Origin: JBGSKY01 sp041740995
Lineage (GTDB): Bacteria > Planctomycetota > Planctomycetia > Pirellulales > Pirellulaceae
Assembly (NCBI GenBank): GCA_041740995.1
Contig: JBGSKY010000038.1
Span: 1-17,121 of the forward strand
Direction: 5' to 3'
Length of the DNA stretch: 17,121 nt
Positions 13,129-17,121 of this stretch are shown piece by piece. How positions within the stretch are numbered: position 1 is the stretch's first letter; each line of letters begins with the position of its first letter. The position numbers were made by a program, and so were the translations under genes. The notes beneath the pieces are model-generated. The model was not told the origin of the DNA, ran no database searches, and saw only the letters and a list, made by a program, of their open reading frames with translations.

Positions 13129-14277
13129 ATGAAATCTAGTTGGTCCAGCTGGTTCGGGAAAGTGCAACCACCAAACGAAGAACAATACGAAAAATCTATT
13201 GAGCAGATTCGCGACAAAGCACCGATCCCGACAATGTGGTTGTTTGGCAAGACTGGCAGCGGAAAAAGTTCAGTTATCCGCTACTTGACAGGCGCCGAGG
13301 CGGCTTCGATTGGTCAGGGATACCGGCCCGAAACGCGGACTTCGCGACGATTTGACTTCCCAAATTCTGTCGAGCCGTTGCTGAGCTTTCTCGACACGCG
13401 TGGCTTGGGCGAGGCGAGCTACAACCCTCAGGCTGACATTGATCGATTCAACGCCAACACTCAGCTCATGATTGTGACTGTTCGCGTAACCGACCATGCC
13501 CTGCAAGGCATCATCGAACCGCTTAGAAAGATTCGCGCGGCGACAGCGAATAGACCTGTCCTTTTGGTACTGACCTGTCTTCACGAAGCGCTCAACGGAA
13601 CGGATGTTTCCACAACGGCTCCTGTCACAGTTGATGCGGCGCTTCAATCGCTGGTCGATAGAAAGGTGATGCAGTTTACGGGACTCTATGACCAACTCTT
13701 GACGGTCGATCTGACACAACCCGAAGACGATTTCCTCGACCCAAATTATGGCGGACCGGCGCTGCGTAAAGCGATCTTGGATTACTTGCCGCAAGCCTAT
13801 CGGCAATCGCTGATTGCGTTAGCGCCGGAGATTCGTCCGTTTGATACGCAGCTTCAAAAGAAATCTTATTGGCAGATTCTCGCGTCAAGTTCGATGGCCG
13901 CGACAGCTGGTGCAGTACCGTTGCCGTGGGTCGATATCCCGGCGGTGTTAGCTATTCAAACGCATCTGGCTTATCGCATCGCCGATATTTATGACCAGCC
14001 GATAACGCCAGCCAATTGGGCGGTGCTAAGCAGCGTGGCTGGATCGCGGATCGCGGCACAGTTGGCCGTGCGAGAGCTTCTGAAATTCATTCCGTGGGTC
14101 GGCATGGCTGCGGGGGCAGCGGGCTCATTCGCTTTCACCTATGCCTTGGGAATGTCCTGGGATTGGTACTTCGCTGACTTGCGTCATGGCGGTGTGCCGA
14201 GCGCAGAGAAGCTCAAGGAAGTTTTTGCTGAACAACTAAAGCGTGGCCAGAAACTTTGGGGAACGGGCAGCGGATGA
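13129..14277 (+). CDS. GTPase with C-terminal DUF697-like membrane region, unusual G4
   Basis: A 382-residue P-loop GTPase of the Era/TrmE/septin class. G1 is GKTGSGKSS (40-48), a Thr/Arg-rich switch I follows (ETRTSRRF, 67-74), and G3 is LDTRGLGE (88-95). In the G4 place is LTCLHE (148-153) in place of (N/T)KxD, so base specificity is relaxed or set otherwise; related GTPases with C-terminal membrane regions show similar motifs. The C-terminal half has two hydrophobic hairpins (~250-285 and ~315-345, with ILASSSMAATAGAVPLPWVD and FIPWVGMAAGAAGSFAF), as in DUF697 proteins, likely membrane-inserting. The start at 13129 was chosen because the residues ahead are Cys-rich and unlike the family. 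Its stop overlaps the second GTPase (ATGA), so the two probably work as a pair at the inner membrane. Confidence 0.85.
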   Translation: MKSSWSSWFGKVQPPNEEQYEKSIEQIRDKAPIPTMWLFGKTGSGKSSVIRYLTGAEAASIGQGYRPETRTSRRFDFPNSVEPLLSFLDTRGLGEASYNPQADIDRFNANTQLMIVTVRVTDHALQGIIEPLRKIRAATANRPVLLVLTCLHEALNGTDVSTTAPVTVDAALQSLVDRKVMQFTGLYDQLLTVDLTQPEDDFLDPNYGGPALRKAILDYLPQAYRQSLIALAPEIRPFDTQLQKKSYWQILASSSMAATAGAVPLPWVDIPAVLAIQTHLAYRIADIYDQPITPANWAVLSSVAGSRIAAQLAVRELLKFIPWVGMAAGAAGSFAFTYALGMSWDWYFADLRHGGVPSAEKLKEVFAEQLKRGQKLWGTGSG

Positions 14278-15857
14278 GAATTTTATCGCAGGGAAAATCG
14301 TTCGCTCAAGTCTTTGCACAGCCACGAACAATTGTGCTTGGGCTACTGTGGTCGCTCCCTATTTGGCTCTACATCGTCGTGGGTGTCTATGCGGTTTTTC
14401 GTATCGGTTGGTTTGCTTATATCGCGTTGCTGTTGCCAATCTTTTGGTCATTGGCATGGTTAGTGGCTAGATTTTGGAAGCCACCGACAATCGCCAATGC
14501 AGCGCGCTTGCAACCGATGCAGGCGCCGTCGTTCTGGTCGCCTCGGGATGTCGCGGCTGTTTCAATTATCGAAGATTTTCGATCGAAAGTCGCATCCATT
14601 GATCGCAACACAGTCGCTGACCCAATGCGATATCAAGCCGATGCACAGGAGATGGCTTTTCGACTGGCCAAGCACTACTATTCGGCTGAAAAAGACCGCG
14701 CGATGGAACCGCTGACCTTGGTCGAAATCTGTTCTGTTATCCATCTTGCGGTAGAAGATCTAGAGCAGTGGATACTAACCAACGTCCCTGGCGGCCATTT
14801 GGTCACGGTTGGATTGTTACAAGGCTCGCCAAAGATTGTTGAAGGGTGGGATTTGTTGCAAAAGATTTTCTTCGTCGCAACGACCGCAACCAATCCGGCC
14901 AAGCTGCTCTCATATCCGCTATGGCGTTTGTCAGGCGCAGCGACGGTCGAGATTCAAAACGAAGCGATACGCTTGATGTATCAACAGTATCTGCGGCTTG
15001 TCGGTTACTATCTGATCGAAATGTACAGCGGACGTTTGCGAGGTGGATCTAAACAGTATCGACAACAATTTGGGCACGTCATCACAGCCATTCAAAAGAC
15101 CGGTGGCGACACGTCAATCTTTGAGCAGCTTCAAACCGTCGACGTGACAATCGCTGTGATGGGACAAGTCAACGCAGGAAAATCGAGCTTGATCAATCGA
15201 TTGCTGCAAGACAAATCGGCTGCGACGAACCTATTGCCAGAAACCAAGTCAGTCGAGCGCTACGAATACTACTTGCCAAATTCAACCTCACGGCTTCGAT
15301 TGCTCGACACTCCCGGTTATGGCGAGTCCAACGTCAATCCAAAACAGGTTCGTGAAATCCAAACTGCTTCGGAGTTGGCAGACGTTGTTTTGTTGGTTGT
15401 CGCCGCAAACAGCCCGGCGCGTCAAAGCGATTGCGATATGCTTAGCGAGCTGACCAAGCACTATCAAAAGAACACGCACCTCAAGCCGCCAATCTTGCTG
15501 GTCGTGCTTACGCATATTGATCTCCTGAAACCGCGTCAGGATTGGGCGCCACCTTACGATTGGCGACGTCCCACACAACCCAAAGAACACTCGATGGCAA
15601 ACGCCGTCGCATATTGCCGAGAATTGTTCGGAGATTCGATCAGCGGTTATGCTTGCGTTTACACCGGTGATTTGCACATCAGCGACACCAGTGTGGCCGA
15701 CGAGCTCGTTCCGCTGTTAGCAGACCATTTAGAAAGCGGTCAGTCCGCAGCGGTTTTGAAAGCTTTCTATCGCCAGCTTAGCCAACAACGTTACGAAAAA
15801 GCACTCGAGCAATTCAAGGGTCTGTTTTCTACGATCCGCCAAGCGATCAAAACCTAG
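14274..15857 (+). CDS. Membrane-anchored GTPase, partner of the upstream GTPase
   Basis: A 527-residue protein with two N-terminal TM helices (~19-39 and ~42-66), a long helical middle part (~80-285, QADAQEMAFRLAKHYYS through EIQNEAIRLMYQQYLRLVG) and a C-terminal GTPase domain: G1 GQVNAGKSS (297-305), switch I Thr in LLPETKSVERYEYY, G3 LLDTPGYGE (343-351) and G4 THID (413-416), so GTP binding looks competent. The arrangement of TM, helical and GTPase domains recalls membrane-remodelling or scaffold GTPases rather than translation GTPases; this is inference. The ATG at 14274, with GGGGAACGGG before it, overlaps the previous stop by four bases; a TTG at 14256 is also open but less likely. No gene follows for 240 bases. 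Confidence 0.87.
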   Translation: MRILSQGKSFAQVFAQPRTIVLGLLWSLPIWLYIVVGVYAVFRIGWFAYIALLLPIFWSLAWLVARFWKPPTIANAARLQPMQAPSFWSPRDVAAVSIIEDFRSKVASIDRNTVADPMRYQADAQEMAFRLAKHYYSAEKDRAMEPLTLVEICSVIHLAVEDLEQWILTNVPGGHLVTVGLLQGSPKIVEGWDLLQKIFFVATTATNPAKLLSYPLWRLSGAATVEIQNEAIRLMYQQYLRLVGYYLIEMYSGRLRGGSKQYRQQFGHVITAIQKTGGDTSIFEQLQTVDVTIAVMGQVNAGKSSLINRLLQDKSAATNLLPETKSVERYEYYLPNSTSRLRLLDTPGYGESNVNPKQVREIQTASELADVVLLVVAANSPARQSDCDMLSELTKHYQKNTHLKPPILLVVLTHIDLLKPRQDWAPPYDWRRPTQPKEHSMANAVAYCRELFGDSISGYACVYTGDLHISDTSVADELVPLLADHLESGQSAAVLKAFYRQLSQQRYEKALEQFKGLFSTIRQAIKT

Positions 15858-16100
15858 CGTTTTGAAGAGCTTTCCGGCCTTGATAGAAAGCAAGCATAAG
15901 ACAACGAGAAGAAGTGTATCGGAATCAAACCGAGCTTGCGTCAAAATAGGCAATTTGACAGGATAGCTGGCGGATCAAAAGGATTTCCTGGCGATTTCGA
16001 ATGCCTTGAGCCGACTGAAACATGAGCGACTTCGCTTTATTCACCAGTTGGCTTACCTGCGGTCTCCGCAGTCGGATCAAATGTTTGCATGGAAGCAATC
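15858..16100. other. Intergenic region before the lipoprotein genes
   Basis: These 243 bases hold no credible gene. Visible elements are GTCAAA/TTTGAC (15940-15959, 8-base centre) and the hairpin at 16057-16071. TTGACA at 15955-15960 resembles a -35 box but no fitting -10 follows at 16-18 bases. Promoters for the lipoprotein genes should lie here. Confidence 0.4.
16057..16071 (+). promoter_or_regulatory. Short GC hairpin in the lipoprotein leader
   Basis: CTGCGG-TCT-CCGCAG is a perfect 6-bp stem with a 3-base loop, 29 bases before the ATG at 16101. It may shape translation or mRNA stability; there is no T-run, so it is not a terminator. Confidence 0.3.
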
Positions 16101-16766
16101 ATGAAACGTAGAATATTTCTCGGTATCACTGGCTTAAGCGGCTTGGCCTTGGGCTGTCGTGGCTACCAATACGGGCATGTGCTGACGAAGAACGATCAAA
16201 ACTTGGTTGGCAGCCACGAAGCGGGCGCGGAAGTATTTGACCCGTTAGTCAACGAAGCGGTCACCAAATTACTTGGCCGACAGCAGCAGTTTGATCCCAG
16301 TCAGGCAATCGGTCCTGACGGTATGCCAATTCGTAAGACCGTTTGTTTTGTTGGCATTGAAAATAAAAGTGCTGAACCTTTGGGCGACTTCAAAGACCAA
16401 CTTTATCAGCAAATCGACACGCAAATTGTACAATCAAATTGCTTTGCGCCGCTCAGTCGCCGCGTTGTCGACTCAGCTTTGATCGAGACACGACTTCGCC
16501 CCGACTCGCTGCTGGTGCCAAGTAACATGCAGCTTTTTTCAGCGACCTTGGAACGGCAGGGAGCGCCTGTTGACTACTTGTTATTCGCGACACTGACCAG
16601 TGGCACAACCGAACGAAACAGCAGCACGCAGCGCGATTACTTGATGACATTGGAGCTGACCAATGTCCACACGGGCGGATACGACAAACAATCGGCTGAA
16701 GTCCGTAAGGGCTATCACAAGTCTGCTGCCGGGAAGCTTTGGAATTACAATCCGCTCAAGTCCTAG
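16101..16766 (+). CDS. LpoB-like lipoprotein
   Basis: A 221-residue exported protein. MKRRIFLGITGLSGLALGC is a lipoprotein signal peptide with Cys19 as the lipid site, although the lipobox (A-L-G-C) lacks the usual Leu at -3. The mature part resembles the LpoB/YcfM fold (COG3417): a conserved start with GAEVFDPLVNEAVTKLL, then KTVCFVGIENKSAEPLGDFKDQLYQQI, SNCFAPLSRRVVDSAL, VDYLLFATLTSGT and DYLMTLELTNVHTGGYDKQSAEVRKGY. In enterobacteria LpoB is an outer-membrane lipoprotein that activates PBP1b, but relatives are widespread and planctomycete peptidoglycan is unusual, so a broader envelope role is possible. The start at 16101 is supported by GGAAG five bases before; a second ATG 12 bases upstream overlaps that site. 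It is followed after 19 bases by another lipoprotein gene. Confidence 0.78.
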   Translation: MKRRIFLGITGLSGLALGCRGYQYGHVLTKNDQNLVGSHEAGAEVFDPLVNEAVTKLLGRQQQFDPSQAIGPDGMPIRKTVCFVGIENKSAEPLGDFKDQLYQQIDTQIVQSNCFAPLSRRVVDSALIETRLRPDSLLVPSNMQLFSATLERQGAPVDYLLFATLTSGTTERNSSTQRDYLMTLELTNVHTGGYDKQSAEVRKGYHKSAAGKLWNYNPLKS

Positions 16767-16785
16767 CCGATATGGTCGCTCGATT

Positions 16786-17121
16786 ATGCTTGTTGCCTCG
16801 CAACAACGAACGATATCAGCGATAGTACTTTTTATCGTGTTGTTACACTTAGGTGTATCGACTGGTTGCGCGACCTACGCCAAACGTGTGCAAGCGCCGC
16901 GAACTGCATTTTTCGCAAACGATCTTGTCAATTGCCAGCAACAACTTGAGAAGCTTGCGAGCTCTCATCGCGGCGATCGCGACTGTTTCGAGCTCGACCT
17001 CTCAATCGTTGACTTGGCCGATGGAAACTCGAAATCGGCAGAAGAACGACTTCGGAAAGTCCAAAAACGATTCGATTTTCTCGAACAGGATTCGGTCACC
17101 GAAAAAGCGACTTCATATTTG
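16786..17121 (+). CDS. Lipoprotein, partial, possibly TPR-type (COG3014-like)
   Basis: The frame from ATG 16786 stays open to the window end (112 codons), so the 3' part is missing. It begins with a signal peptide (MLVASQQRTISAIVLFIVLL, then HLGVSTGC) with Cys28 as the lipid site and CATYAKRV directly after. The mature part (TAFFANDLVNCQQQLEKLASSHRGDRDCFELDLSIVDLADGNSKSAEERLRKV) has the helix-turn-helix character of TPR-like repeats and resembles the COG3014 type, which is often encoded near LpoB-like lipoproteins; the link is from memory and moderate. Its start lies 19 bases after the LpoB-like stop, so the two are probably one operon and act together in the envelope. Confidence 0.72.
   Translation, partial: MLVASQQRTISAIVLFIVLLHLGVSTGCATYAKRVQAPRTAFFANDLVNCQQQLEKLASSHRGDRDCFELDLSIVDLADGNSKSAEERLRKVQKRFDFLEQDSVTEKATSYL

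Noticed and set aside
15762..15897. Exact 10-base inverted match GCTTTCTATC / GATAGAAAGC about 125 bases apart at the end of the second GTPase gene.
   Set aside because: One arm is in coding sequence, the distance is long and a 10-base match is expected by chance in a window of this size.
15955..15983. TTGACA as a -35 box for the lipoprotein operon.
   Set aside because: The sequence 16-18 bases further (AAAGGA region) has no -10 likeness.

Overview
The window looks like chromosomal DNA from a Gram-negative-type bacterium, most plausibly a planctomycete of the Pirellula/Rhodopirellula kind. This is an inference from the family mix: a sigma-54 activator, a DevBCA exporter with a TetR regulator, paired P-loop GTPases, lipoproteins and DUF1348/DUF2721 proteins. 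The base composition is moderate in G+C. No rRNA, tRNA, CRISPR array or intact insertion sequence is visible. The window opens inside one gene and closes inside another.

Layout. (1) 1-799: the C-terminal end of an isochorismatase-like hydrolase, overlapped by a second isochorismatase-fold protein whose catalytic Cys and Lys are replaced. (2) 1003-3257: an SDR oxidoreductase of the DltE type followed by three small membrane proteins, the first two being tandem paralogues; the gene junctions overlap or nearly abut, so this reads as one operon. Two dyads of the form CTTGY-N5-RCAAG precede it. (3) 3330-7155: a TetR repressor (minus strand) divergent from a devB-devC-devA exporter operon, with a perfect inverted repeat between them. 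(4) 7225-7650: an HxlR regulator (minus) with a related CTTGC-N5-GCAA dyad in front of it, which suggests it may control both itself and the SDR operon. (5) 7788-11048: a GAF/AAA+/Fis sigma-54 activator (minus) divergent from an AhpD-like protein, a DUF1348 protein and a broken alpha/beta hydrolase. Three palindromic sites beside the activator start and a near-consensus -24/-12 promoter in front of the AhpD-like gene form an apparently complete sigma-54 circuit. (6) 11049-11511: an A+T-rich decayed stretch without a convincing gene. (7) 11512-13003: a minus-strand operon for a DUF2721 membrane protein, a metallophosphoesterase and a GNAT acetyltransferase. (8) 13129-15857: two overlapping GTPase genes, both with membrane segments. 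(9) 16101-17121: an LpoB-like lipoprotein and the start of a second lipoprotein.

How it fits together. The first 11 kb consists of small-molecule response and export modules, each beside its own regulator (TetR, HxlR, sigma-54 activator). Their visible operators are the most informative part of the window. The last 4 kb concerns the cell envelope: membrane-anchored GTPases and outer-membrane-type lipoproteins. The strongest candidates for something undescribed are the sigma-54 circuit with its Cys-cluster GAF sensor, the HxlR-linked SDR/membrane-protein operon, and the two-GTPase operon. All functions are read from sequence motifs; no database search was run.
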